DNA of 64,000 bases from Certhia americana (lineage: Eukaryota > Chordata > Aves > Passeriformes > Certhiidae): positions 88,131,277 through 88,195,276 of the forward strand of contig CM031858.1 of assembly GCA_018697195.1 (NCBI GenBank), given 5' to 3'. Position numbers and translations under genes: made by a program. Every line of letters starts with the position of its first letter. Position 1 is the stretch's first letter. The notes beneath the pieces were generated by a model, which did not search any database, had not been told where the DNA came from, and was given only the letters and a program-made list of their open reading frames with translations. Positions 39,928 to 52,725 of the stretch are shown in pieces.

Positions 39928-42900
39928 CTAAAGAGTGGAATAAATGAGCATAGTAAATACAACATGTGACTTTGGTACTGATTTTACATGTATTTTAAGA
40001 GTTTCTAATTTTATATTCAGTGAATCTAACTTGGAGTGGGAACTCTTCCCTTAGAGATTCATCTCCCAGTCTTGTAGTGTCCTGTGAAGGAAAAAAATGT
40101 TCTTCAAAGCAATAGAGAGTCACATAAACAGTTGCTTGCACATAGAAAGGTACCATTTTCTCATGTGTAAAGTAACTATTTACTAACCTATATTAAAGTA
40201 ATGGTTAACAGTTATGTCTATGAGCTAATGTCACAAGGTCCTAAGTTACCTTCCAAGAATTTAGGGCACAGGTGAAAAGACAGGTGGAGACAGGTGTCAA
40301 TCCCCACCACCCCCCGATGTAATTATACCTAAAACTATTGAGTTAGAAGGCTCCAGTAATCCAGTGCAAAGAGGCATCAGACAAAGAGATCACTAACAAA
40401 TCTCCTTCTGTGTGCTTCTCCTGGAAATTAATTTTCAACTGACTTGTAACGAGCATCCTACAAGGATGAAGGGAGGGGTGCATCCCCTACCATCATCTTT
40501 TAAAGTAAACACCAAATAGAAGCAAACCTATTGGATTTTATGAACTACTGCAGCCATTCCTACAGTCCAAAAGGAGAAAGGGAAGCTCCAAGGTGAGAAT
40601 GTATTCAGGAACTAATGAAAAAATATTCAAGGGACCAAAAGGGACACCAGGGAAGCATCAAAATGTTTCATTTAGGCTTTGTGTGCACCACAGTCTACAA
40701 GAAGTTTTAAGGAGAAATCATTCATTTTGCTTCACCACAAAGAAGAATGCAGAATAATGCAACTGACAAAGTCAGAACTGTACAGAACTCAATACTTTGC
40801 AAGGCTGAACCTGGGGTCACAGTAAGTCTCTCAGGAAGGAACTATGTCCACAACTGTAACAGTTAATGCTGGAAATGAACCCACCCTGAATCTCATGGTT
40901 CCAGTTTAAAATTAAACTCCATCCAGGAGGATGAGACCTCCAGAGTAACCTGGTGTTCCTTGGATCGTTTTCAGAAAGTTCAGATGATACCTACTTTGAA
41001 GAATTAGTGGACAAGGTGGAACATAAGAAACACACCCTTGGGCAAAAATACTTTAAATACACTTTTATACCAGAAAATAGAGGACTGCTTTTTTCTTTTC
41101 CTGGATGCATAAGTTTTTGTAATGCACATTAAAAGCTTTTGGTGCCACAATCAAGTTTTGTGAAAAGACTCAAAGTTTAAAAATGTCAGATAGCAAATGT
41201 TTTTTTCTTTAATGAAATAAACATCAATAGAATAACATAATAGCTCCCACTTCTATAATAATTTTTCTTACTTCCTATTTTATTTTTCTATAGTTATCAA
41301 ATACTTTCAATGCTGCAAGTGACATCATCAGGTGAAGAACATATTAACCTTCCAAGTATCTTTGGTAAAGGTCCACACAATAGAAAAATGCAAGAGTATT
41401 GTGTATATATGATAATATGTTCAGCTGTAATAAAAGAAGAGAGAGGCAGCAAATAATTATAAACCAAGTGATAAGAGAAAAGTGGAGGACTGCTACAAGG
41501 ATGAATGGCCCAAAAGAGACCACTTATGTTCACACAGCATAGGCCAAAGAATCCATCATAGAAATCTCTGAATCTTGCCTACTAATTACTAATAATTGGT
41601 CTTGAACTTTAGGGAAAAAATCTTACTGGTTGTCAGAGATTAAATGTAAAATAGCCATTTGTGATTTGAAAGAGACCAGGAATATTTTTGTAAGAGACCT
41701 GTAGACCAGTATCTGAGGGTATCATTACTCTACCCAAAAAGCCTTAAAAAATGTGAGAGGATGAGGAAGAAAAGATAAGGCAGGGGCTAATAGTTGTTTT
41801 GGAATTGAATACAGAAACCTTTTACACTGGTCGCAGAAAAGGTCACAGTGGTCCCTCGTGTCTGCCTGGGAGAGATTACAGAGAGGATCCGTGAGGGGGA
41901 ACTGACCTGCTCTGCTCAGTTACTCACAGTGGCCAGCAAAGAAAACAAAACACTGGGAACTGGACCAGAGCAGAGACACTGGCACTGAGCCCATCAAAGA
42001 GACTGCAAAATCCCCAACAATTTTATCACTATCATAGTAGAAAAGCACTTGAAAGAGCAACAAAGGTGCCAGGCTAGATCACCAAAGACATCTGAGTCCT
42101 ACCCATAGTAAAAGGAGAGACAACAATTGCATTTCTGTTTATTAAATATGATTATTAACTAAGCAGACAACTGCATTACATCCAATGCTACACAAAAGGA
42201 GAGATGCATGGACCATGTCGCTCTTCTAAGATCTTAAATATTTTTATGAAAATAGTTCAGAGTTAGGAGTCTTCACTCAAATTTCAAAAAAAACCCAACC
42301 AACCAGCCAAAAACTAAACAAAAAAAACCCAAGTAAACAGAGTTGTGGACTTTTGGTCAAACCTTATGCTTCAGAACAGCACAGCTGTTGTGGCATGAGA
42401 TACATCCTGCATTTAGTCTTTCCATATCACAAAAAAAATTACCTCCTGGGAGCTCCATGGCAAGAACCAGAAGCCACAAACAAAATGACAATAATGCTAA
42501 AAATATCTGCTTAAAGATATGGGCAAGTCTCTCTTTAGACACTGACTATTTTACAACATTCCTCTCTTGTATTTTGTTTGTTCGTATGGCCCACCCCCCT
42601 CTACTCCTACATTACCAGCTTTCCAGTTCTGATTTACAAAGTATGAATATTTTGTATTCCTATAATACCTTTTTACACGTATTATATTTACACTACACTA
42701 CATGTCCTATTTACACTACTTCCAGTGCATTTGACTCTCACATATATCCTTCAGATTTAGTGAACACCTGGGGTGCAACTTCATGTCAAAATTTTCAAGA
42801 ATAATGTATAAATTCTGATATTTAACACATTAAGCCTTAAGTACTACAGCAATAGTGCCATGGCAAAACATAATGCTATGAAGGGCAGCTATTCCCTTTT

Positions 42901-44048
42901 GGGACACAAAGAGCTCTCCCTCAGAATATTTAACAGTATTTAAGATTGAGAGGAAACATGCTCCTTGAATTGAAAAACATTGGCTTCAATGGCTATTTTT
43001 CTGTTTGGTGCAATTGATGCTTCAAATAAACTGTTTCCCCACTCAAAGGCAGTTGCAGTGTTAGAATAATCAGTTCAGGATGAAGTTCATTTAAATGCTG
43101 GTCTAGAATCCACTTCCTAAAGTAATCAAGATTTTGCAGCTGATGATGTATAAAGGATACTTACAAAGGCTAATACTGCAGAATACCAACCCAAGAAACA
43201 AGAAGCTTACCTCTCTTATCTAGTTCTTATTATAATTGATCTCACTTAATCACATCTGGGATGAGCTCAGTTGCTTATCTGATTGTGTTTGTGAAGTGCT
43301 AATAGCATTTGACATCCAATTGCTATCTGACAAACTGGCTAAGCAACTCGTGGCATAACAAAGAACAGAGCAGCGTGCCTAAAATCTATCCAGGAGTTAT
43401 GAAGCTGATGAGCTGCTCTCCCTTTCCAAGTCACAAACTCTGCTTTAAAAGCAAAAATTTTTGAGTCACAAGAGAAAACTATTGCTTTACAGTGATCCTG
43501 CCTTTAGGATCTTCCTAGGGATGGTGATGGGCTAGTCTTTCTTTGAATATTTATTCAACTGATTGTTATGACACTCCTCTGTTGCACTTCTGCATACATA
43601 TACTATTTTCTAAAGTCACCATCCCACACTTCAGGGCAACTGAAACACAGAGGGAAACTGTGACATCTTGGGCAGTTCGAATTCATCCTGCCCTTAGCCA
43701 GGTCACCTTTACACAGAAATATGATGACAAGAATTCTGGCCTGGACAGATGTGATTGGAAAAAAGTGCTAAAGGGCTAAAAACAACCCCTTCATGTTTGT
43801 AAATAGAGGACTTAGAGGAAATTTGGTGGAAGGCAAAAATATTACCCTGGAGCTGGACAGCACTGACATAATACAAGATATTCTGCCTATAAAAAGTATA
43901 CAAGGCATAGCTTTTAGGTGTTTTGAGTGGAAGCATCTGTGGCCGGATTGGGAATGCTGACTTGTTTCGCAGACAAATGAGTGACTGAGTTGTTTCAATT
44001 CATTTGTCCAGATTAAGTAAATCCAGATATACAGATATTCTATCTGTG
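39928..44048. other. Intronic stretch without genes
   Basis: No exon, RNA gene or mobile element was recognised. It contains the longest open frame of the window (42343-42804, 153 codons, plus), which has no recognisable motif, and opposite it a 61-codon frame with a hydrophobic start and clustered cysteines (see findings). Confidence 0.6.
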
Positions 44049-45066
44049 CATAGAATTACAGATTCATAAAATACCATGTTACAGGGAACCTCAAGAATCA
44101 CCTGGTTCGACTTTTCTTGACAAAAGCATGCTCTAGACAAGATGGCACAACATCTTGTGCAGCTAAATCTTAAAAGTGTGCAATGTTGGGGAATCCAACA
44201 TTGAATCCAACTGAGGAGATTATTCCAATGCCTGATTGTTTTCATTGGGAATGTCCAGTCAGAATCTCCCCAGGAGTAACTTGTACCCATTACTCCCCAT
44301 ATTTCCTATGTGACTCTTTGAAAAAAAGGGAGTTTCCATCTTCTTTGTAGCCACCCTTTAAATACTGGAATATGGTGATAAGGTTTCCCTTCTAAAATCT
44401 AAACCATTTGTCCTACTAGTCACCTTCAGCCTGCTCAGCAGGATCCCAAACTCCACAATATTGTGCTCACTGCAGGCAAAGCTATTGCTAAACAAGATAT
44501 AAATGAACACAGTTTTTCTTGGTTTGCTTGTAGCAAATCCAGTAGTGCCTCTTTCCTGACTTGCACAGCTAACAAATGTATAAGGAAGTGGTTCTCCAAG
44601 AATTTCCATAACCTGATAGATGATATGATAGCTACTGTTTGTTCTTCCAACAGATGTTTAAGTGGCTCAAGTCACCCATAAGAACAGGGTTCTTGGTCAT
44701 TTGAAGCTTGCTTAGTGACCTAAATACTGCTTTGTTGGCCTTACAGTCTTGGTTTGGAGGTCAGTAGCAGATGCCTCCTGTAAGATCCCCCTGTGATCCT
44801 GAGCCAGAGGCATAAGGCTTCCATAATGACTGTACTTGACTTCCATCCATTCAAGGCTCTCCTAACTTAGAGTGCGATTCCTTGCCTGTCTCTACGGAAG
44901 AGCCTTTAACCATCCATTACAATCCTCCACTCACGGTACAGTTGTCCCACCATGTCTAAGTTATTTCTATGATATCATAACTTTCTAACTAGGCTTGGAG
45001 CTCCAGTTCCGCCTGTCTGTTTCCCAGGCTGCACGCACTGATATGGATACACTTGAGGTAGTTGGT
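44049..45066 (-). mobile_element. CR1 LINE: endonuclease part joined to 3' UTR, RT deleted
   Basis: Read on the minus strand from 45066, the sequence encodes a decayed CR1 ORF2 endonuclease: SACSLGNRQAELELQ, TWWDN, GGICY-PPNQ and VLMGDLSHLNICW correspond to the N-A-R-S, TWWD, YRPP and GDFN blocks of CR1 endonuclease. It continues to EHNIVEFGILL and LDFRRE near 44400. It then passes directly, around 44381-44395, into the CR1 3' region (ACCTTATCACCATATTCCAG, then the terminal CATAGAAT-type repeat at 44049). The whole RT portion is absent. In-frame stops show it is inactive. Confidence 0.85.
44358..44650 (-). pseudogene. CR1 ORF2 endonuclease remnant
   Basis: Overlapping short frames on the minus strand preserve the C-terminal part of the CR1 endonuclease: a FLENHFLIHLL piece, a LLDLLQANQEKL piece and an EHNIVEFGIL piece, in three different frames. 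They show accumulated frameshifts and no function. Confidence 0.75.
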
Positions 45067-48000
45067 GCTCTAGTTCTCAGCTTGGGAGGCAGCTAAGGAA
45101 CATTTCCATATGTGCAATTTCTATCCAGAACACAGGTCAGAGCACTGAAACTTTGATAAAAATCCCGTCACAAGGTCAAAAATAATCCTGCTCATTTGAG
45201 AGCATTGCTGAGTCAATGCAAAGTGCAATGAAGGAGAGCAGGGGGAACATCACTGTCAGCCAGCTGCCACTCTCCCTTACACCAGGGTAATGACTACATT
45301 TAGGTCAAATGAACAGAAGTCATTCCCAAGTTTCTAAACCAGGTAAAAAAGAAAGCAAATCCACAGAGAATGCATATTTCTTGAATAAGCTGCTTTTCTT
45401 TTTTTTTTTTCTTTTTTTTTTAACACTCCTCAAGAGTGGAGCTTCCCTTTGAAGTGAGATGTTACATGAGTTTCTTTCATCTTTTCAATTCATTTATTTT
45501 CATCTAATTAAAAAGTACAACAATACAGAGAGGTTCTTGGTATGCATTTCAAAGTAGTTCATTCAGATCCTATTTTTCAGCTCTTAGAGACACTCCATAT
45601 CACCATCACATGAAACATCTGTCCTGGAAAATTCAGTTTTTACATTTTACATATTTTTGTGTTTATTTTAAAGTGACATTTTCTGGAATTAGAACAGCAC
45701 CAAGGGTATACAGTATCAAGCTCATGGCTGTAGGAACAGACTGTTTTCAGTCATATTCATGTTCTTAGGTTAGTAATTGCCATCTCTGATATTAGCAGGG
45801 GAACAGATTTTAATTGGTCTCACTGCTTTCCAACATCAAAACCCAACATTTGCAGAAGGAGAGATATTTGTTTTGCTTTTCTTTAATTCAAAATATATCG
45901 TTACTAGGCTACGAAACCTTTAGGGCCCTGCTCTGCTCTTCAAAACTTTTATCAGCTCCTCCTGAGAGAAAGTTCTCAGGTACTTTTCCAGGGTATTTGT
46001 GTGTCTCTAGAGGACATGATTCCCTTTGCCTGGCTTTGTCTCCCAGAGGTGACACTCTTCATTTTTAGCAATTTGCTAGTCGACTGTATTAGTCACTTTC
46101 TTAATGGGGGGAAATCCTGGTCATGTTAACATCAAGAGCTGAACTTTAAGGCAGCATCTCCCAAGACCAAGAATTTGTCTGTGGACTTTTTTATCCTCTA
46201 CTAGTAAAATCTTTGGAACATGATATGATCAACAGACGAGTAACCTCAGGTACACACTCCATTTTGACTAAATATCTTTTTTTCACACAGTGAAAGCCAT
46301 TGAAGCAAGTAAATAAAATTAGGAGATAACCTGTTAGAACAGACACATATGCTAACATTAAGCCGTTCTTTCATAATTATCTAACATTTGGGTAATTGCC
46401 TGCACAGGAGCATACTAGAGTAAGCCAAGAATTTAAACAGTAGGAGGACAGTAATAAATGTTAGACCTCTGAGACCACTTACTCTCACCATCCTCAGCAA
46501 CTCCTTTTTACCTCTGTTAGTGGCACATTACACAATCATGAAAAGTGATACAATGAAAGGGATCCAGTGCCCTAAAACCAGCCACTTGTGGAGAAAATTG
46601 AATTAATAAATCAATCAACTTTTATCTCTCAAATGTCTCTGTGTATCTCTCCCTTACATACAATTTGATGAACTCTTAGCTGGTAACTTTGATCACTTTA
46701 TATATCTAGAAAACTCTTCCCCACTTGCACTGAGAAGATTAGCAATCCTTAAGCCTGTTAATCAAATTGGTCTGAATGACACATTGTGATTTTGTAGATT
46801 ATCAGCTCCTCAGAGCTCTGAAACAATGAATAAATGATATCTCAGGGATAACATACCCTCCCCATCAACCTCTACAAGGACCCTCCAAAGTAAAATAATG
46901 ACAAAATTACTTTTCTTTCCCCCACTAGAAGTCATTGGTAACAAAACAACCAATGTTGGCATATCACAGGCCAAAAGTTCTCTTCCAAATTCACAAAAAA
47001 GGACAATATATTTTCATTGCATTGCTGTGGCAGAGGGAAACAAAAATAATCTTTCTCTTTTAAATTCCATTATACAAGAGGATATTTCCTTGAGGTATAT
47101 TAAATCTAAGTCTTTAGGAACATGAGGCCTGCTGGTTAACTACCCTCAAAGAATAATATGTTCAACTATCAGCTAGTTAGCTTGCAATTTATACTCATTC
47201 ATCTTAACTTGTAACTTATTAATGTCAACAAGAATCCTATTAAGGTGCAATTCAGTATGAGCAGGCGTCTTGCAAATGATTTCTGTATCTGTCTGAGTAT
47301 TTAACATTTGATATGCATTATACTCCCATGATTGTATATCAATAATTCAAATGTTCACACCTCTGCTTCCCATAGGAAAGTAATATCCACATATAACCCC
47401 AAGTAATAGTTAAACTGAGCAATTTACAAAGTGTATTTGCATAAACTGTTCACTGATCAGCTATGAGTAATGAATCATTAATAAAAATTCAAAGCCCTTT
47501 CTTTTATTTTGTCCTTAGGAGGAAGGAAAGGATGAAAGGCATTCTGGAAGTAAGTTTTTCATAGGCAAGAATCTGACCAGGCGTAATCACTTTTTTATGA
47601 ACAGTATAAACAGATTTGTTTATTTCCTCATGAAGACTGAGATGTGATCTTTCATCCTTAAACATTTGAGATAAAGAATAACTTTGTAATTAACTGCTAA
47701 GGATTTAAATTGAACTATCAGTTTAAAGTTTATCAGTTTACTGGCAGACAAAAAAGGATCCACTTGAACATGAATTCAGTCTTAGAAACCTGCACCTAAA
47801 AATACCACTGTCTAATCATGTGTGCCAGTGAGGCAGGCCCAGAGCAGTGATCTCAGATAAGGTTAGCAGTAATTTATCCTCAGATAATGGAGAGAAATCC
47901 CTAAGAGTGCTTTCCAATGGGTGGTCTCCATTCTATACAAAGGTCTGCTCCTCAAAGAAGTGGTTTCTGCAGTGAATGGACTTTATTTTCGCTAGAGATA

Positions 48001-48334
48001 AAAGTGAATTCAGGAAGACTTCTGAGCATTTTATTTCCTCAGTTGAGGGTGGGGGGTGAGGTGTGTGTGTGAAAAGACTTCTCTGATGTCATCTATAAAG
48101 CTTCTTTCTTTAGCAAAAGAATTCTTTCCAGAGGTAATTTTCAGAAGCAATGTATAACCAACATTAGAAGAATACATTGGGACCTGTGAATTAGGACCAT
48201 CATGTTAAACCACTCTATGTTGAGCCACTATTTGGGAAAGATGTGCTCTTCTTTCATTGCAACCCAAAAAAAAACTTAAACAACTTCAAATGTTACTGTC
48301 TGTAAGACAGAGGCCCAATGCGTGCTCATGAACG
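45067..48334. other. Intronic stretch without genes
   Basis: AT-rich intron. A T-rich tract (T11 C T10) is at 45399-45421. No exon or dated repeat was recognised. Confidence 0.6.
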
Positions 48335-48464
48335 TGAGGGATCTGGACAGGCCAATTGTGTAAGATTTAACAAGTGCTGAGTCTTGTGCTTGGGTCACAA
48401 CAAACCCAGGCAGTGTTACAGGCTGGGGGCAGATTGTCTGGAAAGTTGCTTAGTAGAAAAGGGA
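48335..48464 (+). mobile_element. CR1 LINE fragment, left piece interrupted by an LTR
   Basis: CR1 ORF2 3' coding region: GATCTGGACAGGCCAA, TTGTGCTTGGGTCACAACAA, CAGGCAGTGTTACAGGCTGG and CTGGAAAGTTGC match the CR1 block that encodes the RT tail (HLGHNNP-type). The match stops where the LTR at 48467 begins. Confidence 0.85.
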
Positions 48465-48466
48465 AG

Positions 48467-49022
48467 TGTTGGAATCCAAAGTGCTGGGAAATCTCAGAGC
48501 ATTCGGTTTGTAAGCCAAAACTCAGAATTAGAGACAGGATTTAATCTATAACCTTGGGAAATGCTTCCAAGTTTTGGTGCTAGAAGTAAGAATGTAGATT
48601 TGTAACTTAAAGCAGAGTGTGTTCAGGAAAGTTTAGTTTTTAAAGCCTAAAAGTCATAGACAAAACAAAAGTAGTTACAAAGGTTAACAAGAGGTTTTAG
48701 AATGTAATACTGTAAGGTTTAGGTGTTAAGATGTGATTGGTAAAGAAAGTTCACACTGTAATAACACGAATTAACTCAGTATTGGTTTAATAACATGAAT
48801 ATCTAGTTGGCAGAATTTTATTGGCTGACAGAGCCTTAAATAGTCTGATAAGCAGAAATCTTACGATTTCTTGCAAATCTTCTTTGCTATACTGCTAACA
48901 TCTGTAAGAGAGATTCATCCTCTCTCTGCCTCTGTAGAAGAAGAGAAAATAAACTGCCTTTCCATGAAATTCAGAAGTCCTGTTTCTCTGTTTCAAGAAG
49001 AAATCCCTGCACCTGAAATGCA
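48467..49022 (+). mobile_element. ERV-type LTR inserted in a CR1
   Basis: Begins TGTTGGAATCC at a sharp boundary with CR1. It has a TATA-like TTAAATAG near 48836 and a polyadenylation signal AATAAA near 48948, then CTGCACCTGAAATGCA as the likely end. Its first third shares the order of motifs with the solo LTR at 52990 (TGTTGGAA start; TTGGGAAATGCTTCCAAG versus TATGGGAACGGCTTCCAAA), so both belong to related avian LTR families. The 3' border is uncertain and no target-site duplication is evident. No internal retroviral sequence is attached. Confidence 0.65.
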
Positions 49023-49060
49023 AGGTCTAAAATCATTATGTGAGAAATCATAAACTCACA

Positions 49061-49378
49061 GGAGGGAGCTGGGATTGTTTAGCCTGGAGAAAAGAGGGTT
49101 TTGGGGGACCCCTATTGCTCTTTACAATTTATCTGAAAGGACGTTGTGGCCAGGTGATGGCCAGTCTCTTCTCCCAAGTAACAAATGATAGGACAAGAGG
49201 AAACAGCCTCAAGTTGCACAATCGGAGGTTTAGATTGGATATTAGGAAAAATCTCTTCTCAGAATGGGTTGTCAGGCTTTGGCACAGGCTGCTCAGGGAA
49301 GTAGTGGAGTCACCATTCCTGGTATTTAAAAGCTTTGTAGATGTGGCACTGAGTGACATGGTTCAGTGGTGGACTTGG
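49061..49378 (+). mobile_element. CR1 LINE 3' region, right piece
   Basis: A well-kept CR1 3' segment: GGAGGGAGCTGGGATTGTTT, AGTCTCTTCTCCCAAGTAAC, GGAGGTTTAGATTGGATATT, CAGGCTGCTCAGGGAAG and GATGTGGCACTGAGTGACAT. It stops at GGTGGACTTGG and lacks the final terminal repeat. The 167-codon frame at 49040-49543 is only a chance frame through this element. Confidence 0.9.
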
Positions 49379-50780
49379 AAGCGCCAAACTAACTCAGATA
49401 AATTACAAGCAGAAAATAATTTTCGTTTTTATAAAATGGAATTAATCTTAAGTCGATTTCAGAAGCTTTCAAGCATGTGCCGAATATTTTATAGGTGTCA
49501 GCAAGAATATAATGATATGAATGTTTTTGTGTTTTACTTCTGATGTGAATGTGCATGTATGTGAAACTATTGTAGTTGGTGGCATACACCAACTATAAGC
49601 AGTAACAAGTGAGCACTAAGCAGCTAAATTCAGTTTAATGTATGATATATGTAGAAACAGCACTGTGTATCCTAAAATGTGGGCAGCTTGACAGAACTGG
49701 CATTATTAAATTGCTGCTATGAAACAGCTTAGGTTCAGAATAAGGTCTTATTAGCTAGTTTGCATGTTGAGACCTTTGTGATAACAGTAAAAGCATCCAA
49801 GAGGAATGGGACAAGACAAATACAAGGAAAACTTCAGCTAATAAAACATTCTAAGGTACGTGAGTAGCTTTTTTATGCCTAGGGGATACAATCAACTAAG
49901 ACATTCACAAGGAAAAATCCTTATTCCTTATTGCTTCTGCATCTCTCTCATGCTTGAAAAAAAAATTAAAAATTGTATAGTAAGGTCTGCTACGCCAAAT
50001 CAGGTGCATCCCGGTAACTAACTGGTTTACTGCAAGCTATTTTCCACCTTGGGACTACAGTACGCAGACTTCTCCAAATGTTTTCTTATTTTTCAGCGCT
50101 GTTGTGAGGCTTGCTAATACTTCATGCTCCCTTGTGAGGTCAACAGGTAGTAGTTCAGTGATGAAGACTGGGAAGTTGAAGAAGTAAGCAACTTTTCTTT
50201 CCAAGAACCAACTCCAACTGATTTTCCAAGCATGGACTGGGTATTGAGAGCTATCAAATTTCCAGAAAATTGAATTCACAGCAGCGATACTGAATTAGCA
50301 AGTGCTCCTAATTTCTGACTGTTTAAGAAGTTTGCAGCTTATACTGCAGAAAGCCAAGAACCCTTTCCATGCAACTGCCTTTCCTTTTCAACAGGAGTGC
50401 AGTGATGGAAACCCCAGGAATTTCATGTGCTCATATAATCAAAGTTGTCCTGGCCCTGCATTGATAAGGTCAGTAACTGGAGGAAGTTCTGGAAATCCTC
50501 CAGTCATACCAATCCAGAAGAAAGGATCATCTGAATTAACAATTCCTTCAAGAAGTCAGGAAAATTCTGGCATGTTACCAGGCATTGCTGATGCTTGAAG
50601 TAAGGAGCACAGGGAGGTGATTCCTGTCCCTGGCTTTGACAGAAAAGAGCATGAGTCATGTAGCTGAGAAGACCACAGTAAAGTAACAGCAGAGGGCTAG
50701 GAGTGTGCGCATCAACAGAGAAATAAAAAACCTAATATTAATAGAAACATCATCCCAGCTATCACCCAAATAGAAAACAG
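49379..50780. other. Intronic stretch without genes
   Basis: AT-rich intron; nothing recognised. Confidence 0.6.
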
Positions 50781-52149
50781 GATAATGAGTGGGTGAAAAA
50801 AGCACAGATGTTTATATGCTAAGACAAGTACATGGGCTACAAAATGGAGGGATTGGATCCGTTCTAGGACACTACCTTATTAGTATGTTGTAGAAAAAAA
50901 CAATCACAAACAGAAATCATGATAAAGAAAACACATAAATAGAGGAGAGAGAGTGGTGAAGAAAACCAAATTTTTTGAATTGAATGCCTTTGGCGAGATG
51001 TTCAAAACAAGGCCAAGTTGCTAAGATTCTGCTATAAGCTATGTAGGAAAAAACAGTTTTTGGGTCCATCAGATACTTTTCTATCACTCTCACAGAAATA
51101 AATATAAATTTAACTTTTCTCCAAGCAAAACCAAGGTAACAGAAATGGTTGGGTTCAATTAATATTGGAGCCAAGCCCAAACACAACCTGCTACAAATAA
51201 AATAATTGCCTGAAAAATGGCCTTTACAAACAGTTATACAATACACAGTGGAAGAATTTGACTGATTGAAACCCTGGTCAGAGGAATTAGAAGTTTAAGT
51301 GCCACAGATGGATAAGCAACCTCAAATGACATTTTGTATGTGACTGGTTCAAAATGAGACATCAATGAAGTTACTTCGCCAGGAAAACTGAAATCATCAA
51401 ATACTTAGATAAAGAGGAGACTTAAAATTATTTGAAGTGGAGGTTAAGAATTTGCATCCCAAAAGTATGAAAGAATCAAAGAAAAGGAACTTTAGAGAAA
51501 GCCTCCAGTAATAACCTGCACTGAAAAAAACCTTCTTGTGAGAAATGTTACTACTCCTTATTAATGATGACATGAAATCAGGCAAAGTGCTGCTCAGGGA
51601 AGGAAGCTACTGATGGAAAGACAGAAAGCACAGGGATAAAGTGAGAATTCCCAGGAGTCAAGCTCGGACAAAACAAATCAAACTAAACAGTAAACTATTC
51701 TTTATATTCAAACAATGGAAAATATTAAGGATATATAATAATGTACAAATAAAAAATGAATGTAAATAAAAGAAGAATAAAAAGATTAAGATCGTTATTT
51801 ATGAAGCAAAGAGCTGGTGGAAAAGTCTGAAAACTACCTGAGTACTTAGACTCAGATTTTAAGGACTGATGAAAAACATAGGTCAGGAGAGGGTGACTCA
51901 CAGCTGACAGTGTGTGGAGAGTATCAAAACTGAAGTTATTGCTGCTGGTGTGGAAACTTACTTCAAAGGTTTTAATGTAGTTGAACATAGGCAGACAGAT
52001 GAACTATGTCCCAGAATTATAAGGAATTGGCATGAAAAACTTCCTAAGCCAAATAAGACAGGCCAGTAAGCAAATTTTTCAAATCAAGAATGGAAAACAG
52101 AAAACACAGTATTTCTACTGAAGAAAGGAAAACAGAGTTATCCTGGAAA
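50780..52149 (+). other. Possible strongly decayed CR1-like sequence
   Basis: Only weak hints: ACATGGGCTACAAAATGGAG near 50830 resembles the CR1 segment at the start of the endonuclease (TGGGCAACAAACAGGAGGAG). Purine-rich composition and orientation continue into the better-supported relic at 52150. Most of the stretch cannot be aligned by eye. Confidence 0.2.
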
Positions 52150-52640
52150 CAACACATTTGTTAGCTTGAACTCAGTGTTATGTACATTCTAAACACAAAT
52201 TCTGAATGAAAGCACAGTTAAATGAGTAAATAAAAGCATGTTCAAATGCATCATGGATTGTGCCAATGGAAAATCAATCCCAGAGAGGCTGCCATTTTAA
52301 AAGCACATTACTTTTCTAGGCAAAGGAAATGCAGAACTAATTTATCTGGATTTTAGTAAAACATAACCTCTAGTGTCATATGAAGAACTATTCTAGAACA
52401 AAGAATATTAGAAGAGTGTTACAGAAGGCCAAGCAATTGGGCTGAAAGGGTTACTATAATGCTCAGAAAAGGTTTCCAATTTTATTCCTTGAGCACTGGC
52501 TTTGGGACAAGTATCTCTTTTAGTAGTCTCAGTAATGATCCTGGCATATAAGGTAGGAATGTGAAGATAAAATTGGTTTCTGAAGTGAAATTTGGAGACT
52601 GTCAGTGCTGGAGGTGGGGCTGTATAATGTGTGCAGTAAG
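52150..52640 (+). mobile_element. Ancient CR1/L3-like LINE relic
   Basis: GGAAATGCAGAACTAATTTA followed by TCTGGATTTTAGTAAAACAT matches the CR1/L3 RT block that encodes VIYLDFSKAFD. Further on, AATGATCCTGGCATATAAGG and GAAGATAAAATTGGTTTCTGAAGTG match the region of the INDL...KFADD box, in the right order and spacing. It is much more diverged than the other CR1 copies here and has no usable frame. Confidence 0.5.
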
Positions 52641-52693
52641 ATAAAGATATCTGTTGAAAATGTTGAAAACCCCGAAAACAGAAATGAGATTAA

Positions 52694-52725
52694 ATGTATA
52701 ATATGCATAATGTATAATATGTATG
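52694..52725. repeat. 16-bp tandem duplication
   Basis: ATGTATAATATGCATA is followed directly by ATGTATAATATGTATG. Confidence 0.8.

Noticed and set aside
40230..40270. Minus-strand GAAG|GTAACTT donor-like site considered for the missing upstream MOCOS exon
   Set aside because: The translated sequence before it does not match the conserved FGGGT or FYKIFG segments.
42343..42804. Longest open frame in the window, 153 codons on plus
   Set aside because: No motif, no family resemblance, low-complexity AT-rich C-terminal half; compatible with chance in 64 kb of AT-rich DNA.
46735..46760. GAGAAGATTAGCA resembling part of U6 snRNA
   Set aside because: Only about 13 bases match; the rest of U6 is absent.
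49040..49543. 167-codon frame on plus
   Set aside because: It runs through the CR1 3' region at 49061-49378, which is outside CR1 coding sequence, and then into plain intron.
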